Position numbers and translations under genes: made by a program. Below are positions 26,920 through 35,567 of a DNA stretch of 64,000 bases, piece after piece (position 1 is the first letter of the stretch; each line of letters starts with the position of its first letter). Origin of the DNA: Streptomyces sp. PCS3-D2 (GTDB lineage Bacteria > Actinomycetota > Actinomycetes > Streptomycetales > Streptomycetaceae); contig NZ_CP097800.1 in NCBI RefSeq assembly GCF_000612545.2, forward strand, positions 6,354,501 to 6,418,500, in the 5' to 3' direction. A model generated the notes under the pieces. The model saw only the letters and a program-made list of their open reading frames with translations. It ran no database searches and was not told where the DNA came from.

Positions 26920-27384
26920 ATGGCCGAGTCCGCCGCACCGCCCGCACCGCCCGCCCTGCCGGTCACCTTCCGGCCGACCCGCACCCGGGTGGTCCTGCTG
27001 GGCGTCGGACTCGCCATGTTCGCCACCATCACGGCCATCGCCGTGATGCTGGAACGCCTCCAGCCGGGCGAGCGGATCAGCTTCGTGTTCACGGCCGTCC
27101 TGCTGACCTCCGTCCTCGTCCTGCTCAGCCGCCCCAAGGTGGTCGCAGACGAGGACGGCGTGACCGTCGTCAACCTCACCAACACCCGCCGCCTGGCGTG
27201 GGCCGAGATCCTCCGGGTCAACCTCCGCCCCGGCGACCCGTGGGTGTTCCTGGACCTCAGCGACGGCACCAGCCTGCCCGTGCTCGGCATCCAGCCGGGC
27301 GTGGCCCGGCAGCAGGCCATCCGCGACGCGCGCGCCCTGCGCGCCCTCGCGGAAATCCGGGGAACCGGCACGGACGACAGCTGA
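26920..27384 (+). CDS. PH-domain (bPH) membrane protein
   Basis: Membrane protein of 154 aa with two N-terminal segments (about 23-43 and 52-67) followed by a bacterial pleckstrin-homology-like domain (VVADEDGVTVVNLTNTRRLAWAEI, DPWVFLDLSDGTSLPVLGI). Such proteins are common beside hisG in Streptomyces, but their role is unknown; the PH domain is thought to bind partners or lipids at the membrane. ATG 26920 follows AGAAGG by 9 bases. Confidence 0.85.
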   Translation: MAESAAPPAPPALPVTFRPTRTRVVLLGVGLAMFATITAIAVMLERLQPGERISFVFTAVLLTSVLVLLSRPKVVADEDGVTVVNLTNTRRLAWAEILRVNLRPGDPWVFLDLSDGTSLPVLGIQPGVARQQAIRDARALRALAEIRGTGTDDS

Positions 27385-27412
27385 CCCCGCCGAACCTCGT
27401 CGCCGCCTACCG

Positions 27413-27583
27413 TTGCGGCCACGATCCCAGTGACTACCCTGGTGGCGGGGCGCAGCCGTGCGCCCTCCCACCGGCCCCGGACCCCGAGGCCCGCGGGCAC
27501 CTGCAACTTGAGGAGTGACTCCCTCCAGCAATGGACGGATCGTCCGGTAATACCCGCGCCGCCCTCTCCGCGGAGGCGGCGGC
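27413..27583 (+). promoter_or_regulatory. Promoter and structured leader of the CNNM/CorC genes
   Basis: TTGCGG (27413-27418), 16 bases, TACCCT (27435-27440) look like a promoter. The predicted RNA would begin within a 13-bp hairpin (27441-27472: GGTGG then GGGGCGCA pairing with TGCGCCCT then CCACC) and carry GGAGTGACTCC (27512-27522) and GGACGGATCGTCC (27533-27545). It ends in a hairpin (GCCGCC 27558-27563 with GGCGGC 27578-27583, CTCC with GGAG) that buries the GGAGG ribosome-binding site. It does not match the M-box or other riboswitch consensus I know. Confidence 0.5.
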
Positions 27584-29014
27584 ATGACCATCCCGCTACT
27601 CCTGCTCGCGGCGGCCTTCGCCCTGATCCTCGCCAACGGATTCTTCGTGGCGGCCGAGTTCGGCCTCGTCACCGTGGAACGCCCCGAGGCCGAGCGCGCC
27701 GCAGCCGACGGAGACCGCCGTGCCCGCACGGTCGTCAAGGCCCTGCGTGAGCTGTCCTTCCAGCTCTCCGGCACCCAGCTCGGCATCACCATCACCTCCC
27801 TCGTGGTCGGCATGCTCGCCGAGCCCGCCCTCGCCGCACTGCTGGCCGGGCCGCTCTCCGCGACCGGCCTCCCGAAGGGAGCCGTCTCCGGCGTCGCCGT
27901 CGTCATCGGCATGCTGCTCGCCTCCGCCGTCCAGATGGTCGTCGGCGAGCTCGTCCCGAAGAACTGGGCGGTCTCCCGGCCCCTCCAGGTGGCCCGCTTC
28001 GTCGCCGGCCCGCAACACGTCTTCTCGCGCGTCTTCCGGCCGGTCATCGCCGGTCTCAACGCCGTCGCCAACCGGCTCGTACGGGCCCTCGGCGTGGAGC
28101 CCACCGAGGAGATGGCCTCCGCCCGCACCCCGGGTGAACTGGTTTCCCTGGTACGCCATTCGGCCCAAGCCGGCGCCCTCGAACAGGACACCGCCGACCT
28201 CTTCGTCCGGACCCTGTCGCTGGGCGAGCTCACGGCCCAGCACGTCATGACCCCCCGGGTGAAGGTCAGCGCCCTCCAGCACACGGCCACCGCGGCCGAC
28301 GTGCTCAACCTGACGCGGGCCACGGGCCTGTCCCGCTTCCCCGTCTACCGCGAACGCATCGACGAGATCACCGGCGTGGTCCACCTCAAGGACGCCCTCG
28401 CCGTCGCCGAGAGCGAGCGCGACCGCATCAGCGTGGGCCGGATCTGCGTCCCCCCGCTGCTGGTGCCCGGCTCCCTGCCGGTGCAGCCGCTGCTGGAGCG
28501 GCTGCGCAGCGAACAGCCGATGGCCGTTGTCGTCGACGAGTACGGCGGCACCGCCGGCGTCGTCACCCTGGAGGACATCGTGGAGGAACTCGTCGGGGAG
28601 GTACGCGACGAGCACGACCTGGCCGAGGACGAGACCCCCGAACTCGCCGCCGTGGCCGCCGAGGACGGCCGCCCCTCCTGGGAGGCCGACGGCAGCTGCC
28701 GCGTGCAGACCCTGCGTCGGATAGGCCTGGAGGTGCCCGAGGGCCCCTACGAGACGGTCGCCGGACTCGTCGCCGACCTGCTCGGCCGGATCCCCGCCCC
28801 CGGGGACCGCGCGGATCTCCCCGGATGGAAGCTGTCCGTCCGCAGGGTCGGCCGCAACCGGGCGGAACGCGTCCGGCTGGTCCGGCTGGCGGCCGTACCC
28901 GCCGCCGGGGGGCTCCGGAAGCCCGCGGGCCCCGCCGGCGCCGCCGTGCCCGGCTCCGGCCGCCGCGGCGAGCCCGCCCCGCAGCGGGCCGAACTGGAAG
29001 GCGCCGCCCGGTGA
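27584..29014 (+). CDS. Hemolysin-family CNNM/CorC protein with CorC_HlyC domain
   Basis: Membrane protein of 476 aa of the CNNM/CorC group, implicated in magnesium or divalent-cation transport. The N-terminal DUF21/CNNM domain (about 1-190) has FALILANGFFVAAEFGLV, SFQLSGTQLGITITSLVVGM and VQMVVGELVPKNWAVS. A CBS pair follows (MTPRVKVSALQ, FPVYRERIDEITGVVHLKDA, MAVVVDEYGGTAGVVTLEDI), then a C-terminal CorC_HlyC domain (ETVAGLVADLLGRIPAPGD). ATG 27584 follows GGAGG by 7 bases. It overlaps the next paralogue by 4 bases. Confidence 0.9.
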   Translation: MTIPLLLLAAAFALILANGFFVAAEFGLVTVERPEAERAAADGDRRARTVVKALRELSFQLSGTQLGITITSLVVGMLAEPALAALLAGPLSATGLPKGAVSGVAVVIGMLLASAVQMVVGELVPKNWAVSRPLQVARFVAGPQHVFSRVFRPVIAGLNAVANRLVRALGVEPTEEMASARTPGELVSLVRHSAQAGALEQDTADLFVRTLSLGELTAQHVMTPRVKVSALQHTATAADVLNLTRATGLSRFPVYRERIDEITGVVHLKDALAVAESERDRISVGRICVPPLLVPGSLPVQPLLERLRSEQPMAVVVDEYGGTAGVVTLEDIVEELVGEVRDEHDLAEDETPELAAVAAEDGRPSWEADGSCRVQTLRRIGLEVPEGPYETVAGLVADLLGRIPAPGDRADLPGWKLSVRRVGRNRAERVRLVRLAAVPAAGGLRKPAGPAGAAVPGSGRRGEPAPQRAELEGAAR

Positions 29015-30045
29015 ACGCCCTCCAGCTCGTCTTCGCACTGCTCCTCGTCCTCGCCAACGGCTTCTTCGTCGGCGCCGAGTTCGCTCTGGTCTCCGTACGG
29101 CGCAGCCAGATCGAGCCGCTCGCGGCGGAGTCCAAGAGGGCCCGCCAGGTGCTCCACGGCCTGGAGAACCTGCCCCTGATGATGGCCGCCGCCCAGTTCG
29201 GCATCACCATCTGCTCGCTCACCCTCGGCGCGGTCGCCGAACCCACCGTGGCCCGGCTGCTGGAGCCCGTCTTCCACGCCGTCCACGTGCCGCAGGGGCT
29301 GATCCACCCGCTCGGGTACGCCCTCGCGCTCGCCGCCGTGATCTTCCTGCACCTGGTCATCGGCGAGATGGTCCCCAAGAACCTCGCCATGGCCGCCCCC
29401 GAGAAGACCGCCCTGTGGTTCAGCCCCGGCCTGGTCGCCTTCGCCCGCCTCTGCGGGCCGGTCACCACCGCGCTCGGGGCCTGCGCCAAGCTGGTCCTGA
29501 AGCTCTTCAAGGTCGAGCCCAAGGACGAGGTCGAGGCCGCCTACACCTCCGCCCAGCTGGGCCGGCTCCTCCAGGACTCCCGGCAGGCCGGACTCCTGGA
29601 GCAGGTCGAACAGGAGCGGCTGGAGGACGCACTGGAACTGGGCAGCCGCCCCGTCACCGACGTCCTCCTCGACCGGGAGCGCCTGGTCACGGTCGGCCCG
29701 GCCGTCACCCCGCGGCAGATCGAACAACTGACCGTGCGGACCGGCTACTCCCGGTTCCCCGTCCGGGCCGACAGCGGAGCCTTCATGGGCTACCTCCACG
29801 TCAAGGACGTACTGGACCTGGAGGATCGGGAACGAGCCGTGCCCCAGCGGGTCTGGCGCCGCATGACCACACTGTGCGCCACCGTCCCGCTGGACGACGC
29901 CCTCGGCGTCATGCGCCGCGACGCCACCCATCTGGCCCAGGTCGCGGACCAGGCGGGCCGGGTCCTCGGCCTGGTCGCCCTGGAGGACGTGCTGGAGATG
30001 CTGGTCGGAGAGGTCCGCGACCCGGCGCACCGGGTTCCGGCCTGA
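29011..30045 (+). CDS. Second CNNM/CorC-family protein, without CorC_HlyC domain
   Basis: Paralogue of 344 aa encoded in tandem. It has the DUF21/CNNM domain (FALLLVLANGFFVGAEFALV, MAAAQFGITICSLTLGAV, HLVIGEMVPKNLAMAAPEK) and CBS modules (YSRFPVRADSGAFMGYLHVKD, VLGLVALEDVLEMLVGEV) but stops after the CBS pair, so it is shorter than its neighbour by the CorC_HlyC domain. GTG 29011 overlaps the preceding stop (GTGA). Tandem long and short copies are frequent in actinomycetes and may form a hetero-oligomer; this is inference. Confidence 0.88.
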   Translation: MNALQLVFALLLVLANGFFVGAEFALVSVRRSQIEPLAAESKRARQVLHGLENLPLMMAAAQFGITICSLTLGAVAEPTVARLLEPVFHAVHVPQGLIHPLGYALALAAVIFLHLVIGEMVPKNLAMAAPEKTALWFSPGLVAFARLCGPVTTALGACAKLVLKLFKVEPKDEVEAAYTSAQLGRLLQDSRQAGLLEQVEQERLEDALELGSRPVTDVLLDRERLVTVGPAVTPRQIEQLTVRTGYSRFPVRADSGAFMGYLHVKDVLDLEDRERAVPQRVWRRMTTLCATVPLDDALGVMRRDATHLAQVADQAGRVLGLVALEDVLEMLVGEVRDPAHRVPA

Positions 30046-30066
30046 CCGGCAAGGACAGCCCCGGCC

Positions 30067-30116
30067 GTCCGGGGCCGGAGGGACCGCGGCACACCGTCCT
30101 TCCGGCCCCGCCGGAC
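30067..30116. terminator. Bidirectional terminator between the convergent CorC and AAA genes
   Basis: GTCCGGGGCCGGA followed by GGAC pairs imperfectly with GTCC followed by TCCGGCCCC and CCGGAC across 30067-30116. It lies between the stops at 30045 and 30118. Confidence 0.65.
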
Positions 30117-30117
30117 G

Positions 30118-32046
30118 TCACAGCGGCGGCTCCTGGCGCTCCTGGGGCCCGCGGCCCGACAGGACCTCTCCATACGCCTGCATCAGATCCGGCAGCCGCA
30201 GGGTGGCCAGGTCGTCCCGCGACGGCTCGCCCGCGAAGCCCGCCAGCCGCAGGTCCCGGTAGGCGCAGCTCTTCTCGTACAGGGTGCGCAGGAAGCGGCC
30301 GTTGCCGAGCTCGTCGATCCATCCCTGCTCCACCACGTGCCCGCTGATGCTGCGCAGCTCCTCCAAGGCCTCCTCGTCCCAGTGGTCCCCGTTGGCGTCG
30401 GCCAGCACGCCGCCGATGGCGGTCAGCTCCGGCGGCCGGTAGCTGGGGAAGTCCACCCGCGTGGTGAACCGCGAGGACAGCCCCGGATTCGCCGCCAGCA
30501 GCCGGTCCATCCCGGCCGGATAGCCGGCCAGGATCACCACCAGGTGGTCCCGGTTGTCCTCGGCCCGCTTCAGGAGCACCTGCAGGGCCTCGTCGCCGTA
30601 CGCATCGCCCTTGCTGTAACCGGTGTTCGACAGCGAGTACGCCTCGTCGACGAACAGCACACCGCCGATCGCCGAGTCGATCAGCTCGTTGGCCTTCACC
30701 GCGGTCTGCCCCAGGAACTCGCCCACCAGATCGGCCCGTTGGGCCTCCACCAGGTGGTCCCCGCCGAGCAGCCCGAGCGCGTAGAAGACCCGTCCGAGGA
30801 TCCGCGCCACGGTGGTCTTGCCGGTACCCGAGGGGCCGGAGAACACGAAGTGTCGTTTCGGAGGCTGCACCGGCAGCCCCTGACCCGCCCTCAGCCGTGC
30901 CATGTGCAGCTGCGCGGAGAGCGCCTTCACCTGCCGTTTGACCGGTTCCAGGCCCACCATCCGCTCCAGCTCCGCCAGCGCCTCGGCCAGCGCCGCCGGG
31001 TCCGACGGCCCGGTCGGCAACCCCTCCGCCGAAGCCTGCGGCGGGACGGCCGCCTTGCGCCGCACGCCCTCCATCCGGCCGGGCGGGGGAGGCGGCGGAG
31101 CCAGCGGGTCGAGCCCCGCCGGGCCGTCCGCGGCGATGTCCTGGACGGGCCCGCCGCCGGGCGAACCGCCCAGGGCGACCGCCGCGAAGTCCCCGCCGGC
31201 CGGGGACGGGCCGTGCCCCGCATAGCCGCCGTACCCCGAATACCCGGCCAGACCCGCCAGATCGGCCATGCCGTCGGTGTCGTCACCGTCCTCGATGGCC
31301 GTCAGCCTGGCCGCGGTGTCCATGAAGGAGGGATCCACCCGGTGCACCGCCCGGTACAGAGGCAGTGCCGCCGCACTGCGCCCCGTGCCCTCGTGCGCCC
31401 GCGCCAGCCAGTACCGCAGCTCCTTGCGCTGCGGCTGCTCGCTCCGGCAGCGCATCAGCGCCGCCGACAGCAGCGGCTCCGCCTGCCCGTACATCTCCAG
31501 CCGGACCCGTGCCATACCGCCGAAGAGTCCCGCCTCGATCCCCAGCAGCGGATCGTTCACCAGCGGCTCGGTGTGCCGGACCAACTGCTCCCAGTCCTTG
31601 ACCAGATAGGCCCGGCAGGCGTGCAGGAAGCGTACCTGCGCGTCGGTGTCGACGGGCGGCAACGCGGCGAGGGCCTGGTCCAGCTCCGGCACGTGGCGGC
31701 CGTCCAGCCAGTGCGAGGCGTGGGCGAGGAGCAGGTCCCGCCGGTTCTCCAGTACTGGCTGCACCCACCAGCCCAGCCAGTACCAGGAGTTCAGGGTTCT
31801 GCGGTGCCGGGTGCGCTGCTCGCCGAAGCGGTCCCGGTGCGCGTACATGCGCAATAACGCGTTGCCCGTGTCGACCCGGAGCGCGTGCAGGCCCAGCCAC
31901 GCGTCGGCCATCGAGGGGTCGAGCCGCACCGCCGTCCGGAACTCCTCCTCGGCCTGCGGGTAGGCGCCCATGGTGCAGGCGTCGACCCCCCGCAACCAGG
32001 CGAGTTCGGCCGGGGCGTGCATGCTGCCCGGCGTGCCGAAATCCAT
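30118..32046 (-). CDS. CbxX/CfqX (EccA-like) AAA ATPase with TPR N-terminal domain
   Basis: Cytoplasmic AAA+ ATPase of 642 aa resembling the EccA ATPase of type VII secretion. The N-terminal half is helical and TPR-like (QAEEEFRTAVRLDPSMADAWL, AYLVKDWEQLVRHTEPLV); residues about 250-330 are a Gly/Pro-rich linker. The ATPase has Walker A GPSGTGKTTVARIL (K410), Walker B GGVLFVDEAYSL, and sensor and arginine-finger regions (LVVILAGYPAGMD, NPGLSSRF). I prefer ATG 32046 with GGGGGA 5 bases upstream; GTG 32058 is an alternative. No ESX secretion genes are nearby, so partners are unknown. Confidence 0.9.
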   Translation of the reverse strand: MDFGTPGSMHAPAELAWLRGVDACTMGAYPQAEEEFRTAVRLDPSMADAWLGLHALRVDTGNALLRMYAHRDRFGEQRTRHRRTLNSWYWLGWWVQPVLENRRDLLLAHASHWLDGRHVPELDQALAALPPVDTDAQVRFLHACRAYLVKDWEQLVRHTEPLVNDPLLGIEAGLFGGMARVRLEMYGQAEPLLSAALMRCRSEQPQRKELRYWLARAHEGTGRSAAALPLYRAVHRVDPSFMDTAARLTAIEDGDDTDGMADLAGLAGYSGYGGYAGHGPSPAGGDFAAVALGGSPGGGPVQDIAADGPAGLDPLAPPPPPPGRMEGVRRKAAVPPQASAEGLPTGPSDPAALAEALAELERMVGLEPVKRQVKALSAQLHMARLRAGQGLPVQPPKRHFVFSGPSGTGKTTVARILGRVFYALGLLGGDHLVEAQRADLVGEFLGQTAVKANELIDSAIGGVLFVDEAYSLSNTGYSKGDAYGDEALQVLLKRAEDNRDHLVVILAGYPAGMDRLLAANPGLSSRFTTRVDFPSYRPPELTAIGGVLADANGDHWDEEALEELRSISGHVVEQGWIDELGNGRFLRTLYEKSCAYRDLRLAGFAGEPSRDDLATLRLPDLMQAYGEVLSGRGPQERQEPPL

Positions 32047-32434
32047 CACGTCCCCCACAAGCCTGCCCCGTGGTGCGCCGCAACCCCCGCTTCGAGCGCG
32101 CGAGTTGTACCGGTGCCCCGCCTGGCGTCGCTGGAATCAGGGCTGCATCGTACCTGCGCTTTCACACCTTACGTAGGGTGCGGCGGGACCGGTTCGGTCC
32201 AGAGCCCAGGGCCTGTGCGGTAACACAGAGTGAACGTTCGGGGGGTGGATGCCGTGCGCGGGACCCCCGTCGAGGGGGGCCGCGGGCAGAACGAAGCCCC
32301 CGATCACGGGGGAACAACCGGGGGCTTCGTGTGCGCGGCGGCCGGTAGGGCCCCGCATGGAGAACGTAAGGCCGCTGCGGGCCCCAGGTCAAGCGGGTCG
32401 GCGCAGGCCCGGAGAGGCGGACTTCCGAGGCCGT
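32047..32434. other. Gene-free region between the AAA and kinase genes
   Basis: Upstream region of the AAA gene and downstream region of the kinase gene. Apart from the strong hairpin at 32291-32330 I see no gene or other repeat. Plus-strand open frames here are antisense shadows of the kinase gene. Confidence 0.5.
32291..32330 (-). terminator. Strong hairpin after the kinase gene
   Basis: ACGAAGCCCCCG (32291-32302) pairs perfectly with CGGGGGCTTCGT (32319-32330), a 12-bp stem with a 16-base loop. It lies about 105 bases past the kinase stop. Confidence 0.7.
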
Positions 32435-33070
32435 TCAGGCCCGGGGGAGTCCGTCACCTTCAGTGACGGAAGCGGGGTTTCCCGCCGTCGCTCCGGTCTC
32501 GCAAGACCACTCGTATCCCGTACCACTCTGGCGTACCAAGGTCTGGGCGAAGGGGCGCGAAGGATCACTGGAGAAGTGCGCGCGCTCCGCGCGCTCCCAC
32601 CCGTCCCAGAAGTCGGACAGTTCACGCCCGTCCCGGGCGCGGCCCCGCAGCCACGACTGCGCGCGCGGGGTCTCCATCCACAGCAGCCGTGCCAGGTGCG
32701 GGCGCAGCGCCCGCCGCCCGGCCCCGACCCCCTCCATCAGGAGCACCGGCGCCGGCTCCAGCACCCGTTCCGGTCCGAGGCGGCGCTCCGCCCAGTCGTA
32801 CGGGGCCCAGTGGGCCGGCCGGCCGGCGGCGAGGGGCTCCAGCACCCGGGAGCGCAGCCGCTCCTCCCAACCGAAGAGCTCCTCGTGGCTCGCCACGTCG
32901 TCCAGGTGCAGCACGGGGGCCCCGCCCAGGGCTGCGGCGAGCCGCCCCGCGAAGGTGCTCTTCCCGGACCCGGCGTGCCCGTCGATCCCGATCAGGCGCA
33001 CCGGGCCGAGGGAACGCGGCAGGTCGGCGAGCTCCCTCGCGAGTGACTCAAGTGACTGGTGCGGTTCCAC
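32435..33070 (-). CDS. Uridine-kinase-like P-loop protein
   Basis: Cytoplasmic P-loop kinase-like protein of 211 aa. Walker A is GIDGHAGSGKSTFA (K37), followed by VLHLDDVASHEELFGWEERL, which resembles the uridine-kinase/phosphoribulokinase lid and the Asp that activates the acceptor. EPAPVLLMEGVGAGRRALRP fits Walker B. Actinomycete proteins of this type are usually annotated uridine kinase without test. GTG 33070 is chosen because upstream residues in the open frame are low-complexity. The C-terminal 30 residues are polar. Confidence 0.82.
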   Translation of the reverse strand: MEPHQSLESLARELADLPRSLGPVRLIGIDGHAGSGKSTFAGRLAAALGGAPVLHLDDVASHEELFGWEERLRSRVLEPLAAGRPAHWAPYDWAERRLGPERVLEPAPVLLMEGVGAGRRALRPHLARLLWMETPRAQSWLRGRARDGRELSDFWDGWERAERAHFSSDPSRPFAQTLVRQSGTGYEWSCETGATAGNPASVTEGDGLPRA

Positions 33071-33179
33071 CCGACCAGCGTAGACAAGCCCGACACGAGC
33101 TGTGGCTTGGGCCTCGGGCCGCCGGGAACCTGGAAGGGTGACACCACCCAAGCGCCGACCCACCCCGGGGGACCACGCG

Positions 33180-34544
33180 ATGACCGCACCCACGCCACGC
33201 AGGGCCGTACTCGTCGCCGCGCTGGCGGTCGCCACCGCGGCCACCGCCGCCGTGCCCGGGGGCGGCGCCCCGGCGGTCGCCGCACCCGCCCCGCGCGCCG
33301 AGGGCCGCACCGTCGACAACCGCTTCTGGTACTCCTACGGCCACTGGCGGGCGGGCACCCACCAGGGCACCGCGGCCTTCACCGGCACCCGCCCCGGTCT
33401 GGAGATCCGGACCGCCGTCGGCCGCACCGAGTACGCCGACCCGCACACCGGACGCCGGAGCACCTGGGAGTACGCCACCTGGACCTCCCCCGTGCACACC
33501 TCCACGGTTCCCGCCACCGAGGCCGTCGCTTCCTGGAACGCCCGCACCCCCGCCGGCACCTGGATCCAGGTCGAGCTGCGCGCCACCTACACCGACGGTG
33601 CCACCGGCCCCTGGTACGTGATGGGCCGCTGGGCCTCCGGCGACGCGGACATCCGGCGCACCTCGGTGGACGGCCAGACCGACGGCCGGTCCACCGTCTG
33701 GACCGACACCCTGGCCGTCGACGCCCCGGCCGCGGCCGGGGGCCTGCGCATCGCCGGCTGGCAGCTGCGCCTGACCCTCCACCGCCGGCCCGGCGCCGCC
33801 GAGGGCCCGACGGTGTGGCTGGCCGGCGCGATGGTCTCCGCCGTCCCCGACCGGTTCACCGTCCCGGCCTCCCGCCCCTCCGGAACCGCCCACGAGCTGA
33901 AGGTGCCGCGCTATTCGCAGCAGACCCACACCGGCCGCTATCCCGAGTACGACAACGGCGGCGAGGCCTGGTGCAGCCCCACCTCCTCCCAGATGGTCAT
34001 CGAGCACTTCGGCCGCAGGGCCGATCCCGCCGCCCTGGCCTGGGTGAACCCCGCCTACTCGGACCCGCAGGTTTGTCACGCCGCCCGTTCCACCTACGAC
34101 GCCGCTTACCGGGGCTGCGGGAACTGGTCCTTCAACGCCGCCTACGCCGCCACCTACAGCGGCCTCGCCGGGGTCGTGACCCGCCTCGGCTCGCTGGCCG
34201 ACCTGGAGACCGTGGTGCGGGCCGGAATCCCCGCCATCGCCTCTACGTCCTTCCGCGCGGACGAGCTCACCGGCGCCGGCTACGGGACGGCCGGCCACCT
34301 GATGACCGTCATCGGATTCACGGCGGTCGGGGACGTGATCGCCAACGATCCCCATGCTCCCGACAACCCGTCCGTCCGCCGGGTCTACCGACGCGCCGAG
34401 TGGGAGAAGGTCTGGCTGCGCACCAAGCGCACGACCGCCGGGGGCAAGACCGCCTCCGGAAGCGGCGGGGTCTGCTACCTCTACGCCCCCGCGCTGCCGT
34501 CCCCGGCGCAGGTCCTGGCCCTGCGGGCGGTCGGCGTGCTGTGA
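33180..34544 (+). CDS. Secreted C39-like cysteine peptidase
   Basis: Exported protein of 454 aa. Residues 1-37 are a signal peptide (RRAVLVAALAVATAATAAV, cleavage near VAAPA). A beta-rich N-terminal domain (about 50-235) precedes a papain-fold C39_2 domain with nucleophile C265 in GEAWCSPTSSQMVIEHFG, H373 in AGHLMTVIGF and the Asn/Asp pair in VIANDPHAPDN. Extra cysteines (VCHAA, YRGCG) may form a disulfide. ATG 33180 follows GGGGGA. It lacks an ABC transporter fusion, so it is not a bacteriocin leader peptidase; the target is unknown. Confidence 0.87.
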   Translation: MTAPTPRRAVLVAALAVATAATAAVPGGGAPAVAAPAPRAEGRTVDNRFWYSYGHWRAGTHQGTAAFTGTRPGLEIRTAVGRTEYADPHTGRRSTWEYATWTSPVHTSTVPATEAVASWNARTPAGTWIQVELRATYTDGATGPWYVMGRWASGDADIRRTSVDGQTDGRSTVWTDTLAVDAPAAAGGLRIAGWQLRLTLHRRPGAAEGPTVWLAGAMVSAVPDRFTVPASRPSGTAHELKVPRYSQQTHTGRYPEYDNGGEAWCSPTSSQMVIEHFGRRADPAALAWVNPAYSDPQVCHAARSTYDAAYRGCGNWSFNAAYAATYSGLAGVVTRLGSLADLETVVRAGIPAIASTSFRADELTGAGYGTAGHLMTVIGFTAVGDVIANDPHAPDNPSVRRVYRRAEWEKVWLRTKRTTAGGKTASGSGGVCYLYAPALPSPAQVLALRAVGVL

Positions 34545-34561
34545 CGGCGGTACGGCGGTGG

Positions 34562-34607
34562 AGGGAGCAGGGGAGCAGGGGAGCAGGGAGCGGGGGAGCG
34601 GGGGAGA
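34562..34607 (+). repeat. Purine-rich GGGGAGC tandem repeat
   Basis: About five imperfect copies of an 8-base unit (GGGAGCAG / GGGGAGCG). G-runs could fold as a quadruplex; otherwise it is simple-sequence DNA after the peptidase gene. Confidence 0.6.
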
Positions 34608-34699
34608 ACGCTGAAATTACCCGTTGACCAGGCAGCCCCTAGAAGCGGAACATAATGGAGTAAATGGCACATAAAGGCTTCTCGTAGGAGGCGGCCGCC

Positions 34700-35131
34700 A
34701 TGACCACCCATCCCAGCATCGAGCACCACCCCGACCTCGCCGAGATGCGCACCCGGTTCGAGCGGGTGACCAGCACCCCCCGCGCGCAGGCCGTCGAGGC
34801 ACTGGCCCTGATCACGGGCCTGTACCTGGCCGCCTCGCCGTGGATCGCGGGATTCGGCATCCTGATCCCGCTGGCGATCAACAACCTGATCGTCGGCCTC
34901 GCGTTCTGCCTGTGCATGGGCGGCCTGGGATCCGCCTACGAGCGCACCCATGCGATGGCGTGGACGGCGGTCGTTCTCGGCGCCTGGACGATCATCGCTC
35001 CGTGGGCCATCGCCGGTGAGATGGACACGACGCGCACGGTGGTCAACAACGTGATCACCGGAGCCGTCGCCCTCTGCCTCGGCCTCGCGATGGCGGCCAT
35101 GGCCGGCCGCAGCCGGGACACCAGGGTCTAA
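34700..35131 (+). CDS. SPW-repeat membrane protein
   Basis: Integral membrane protein of 143 aa with four predicted segments arranged as two SPW units: LYLAASPWIAGFGILIPLAI and WTIIAPWAIAGEMDTT. Function of the SPW family is not known. ATG 34700 is preceded by GTAGGAGG. The upstream region contains GTTGACC (34624-34630), a possible -35 element. A (CCGGCC)n repeat begins at the stop codon. Confidence 0.88.
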   Translation: MTTHPSIEHHPDLAEMRTRFERVTSTPRAQAVEALALITGLYLAASPWIAGFGILIPLAINNLIVGLAFCLCMGGLGSAYERTHAMAWTAVVLGAWTIIAPWAIAGEMDTTRTVVNNVITGAVALCLGLAMAAMAGRSRDTRV

Positions 35132-35172
35132 CCGGCCCCGGCCCCGGCCCCGGCCCCGGCCCCGGCCCCGGC
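35132..35172 (+). repeat. (CCCCGG)n hexanucleotide tandem repeat
   Basis: About seven copies of a GGCCCC unit directly after the SPW-gene stop. It is simple-sequence DNA prone to length change; no function is evident. Confidence 0.85.
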
Positions 35173-35308
35173 GCCGTGCACAACCGCATGCCGGGCCCCG
35201 ACCGCACCGCGTACCAGCCGGAGCGGCCGGGGCCCGGCAGCGTGACGTGCGCCACCAGTGACCCTCGTCTCTACCGCGAAAGCCGCGAATGCTGGCACAT
35301 TGGACGCC

Positions 35309-35461
35309 ATGACCGCAGACGCCGCCGCCCCGACCGCACCCGCCGGGAACCCCGCTCGTACCGGGGGCCCCGAGGAGCACTCCAACTGGCTTGAGCACGC
35401 CCTCGGCTGGACCCTCGTGGTCCTCGTGGCCATGTTCGTCACCCAGGTCGGCTGGCTCTGA
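35309..35461 (+). CDS. Small single-pass membrane protein (50 aa)
   Basis: Short protein with a polar Ala/Pro/Thr-rich N-terminus (MTADAAAPTAPAGNPAR), then HSNWLEHALGWTLVVLVAMF and VTQVGWL, one membrane helix near the C-terminus. I recognise it only as a recurrent Streptomyces-type miniprotein. ATG 35309 is the likely start; an upstream in-frame start at 35258 adds 17 residues. The 3' end is 107 bases before the TetR gene. Confidence 0.6.
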   Translation: MTADAAAPTAPAGNPARTGGPEEHSNWLEHALGWTLVVLVAMFVTQVGWL

Positions 35462-35567
35462 CGGCACCGCCCCGGTGCGGCGGGGCCGGTACGCCGGCCG
35501 CATGCTCCCGTCGCGCGGGTCTGCCATACTTCGGCCGTCCTGTGGCAGTGCGAGGCTGGGGCCGAAC

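Noticed and set aside
27420-27583. Possible M-box (Mg2+) riboswitch before the CNNM gene
   Set aside because: The conserved M-box blocks (GAGGCTCCT, GCTGCTGCCC) are missing; kept only as an unnamed structured leader.
32249-33046. Plus-strand 265-codon frame opposite the kinase gene
   Set aside because: Antisense to a P-loop kinase with intact Walker A; it also runs through the terminator hairpin.
35132-35172. (CCCCGG)n repeat as a regulatory element
   Set aside because: It lies after a stop codon with no conserved neighbours; simple-sequence DNA of this kind is common in such genomes.
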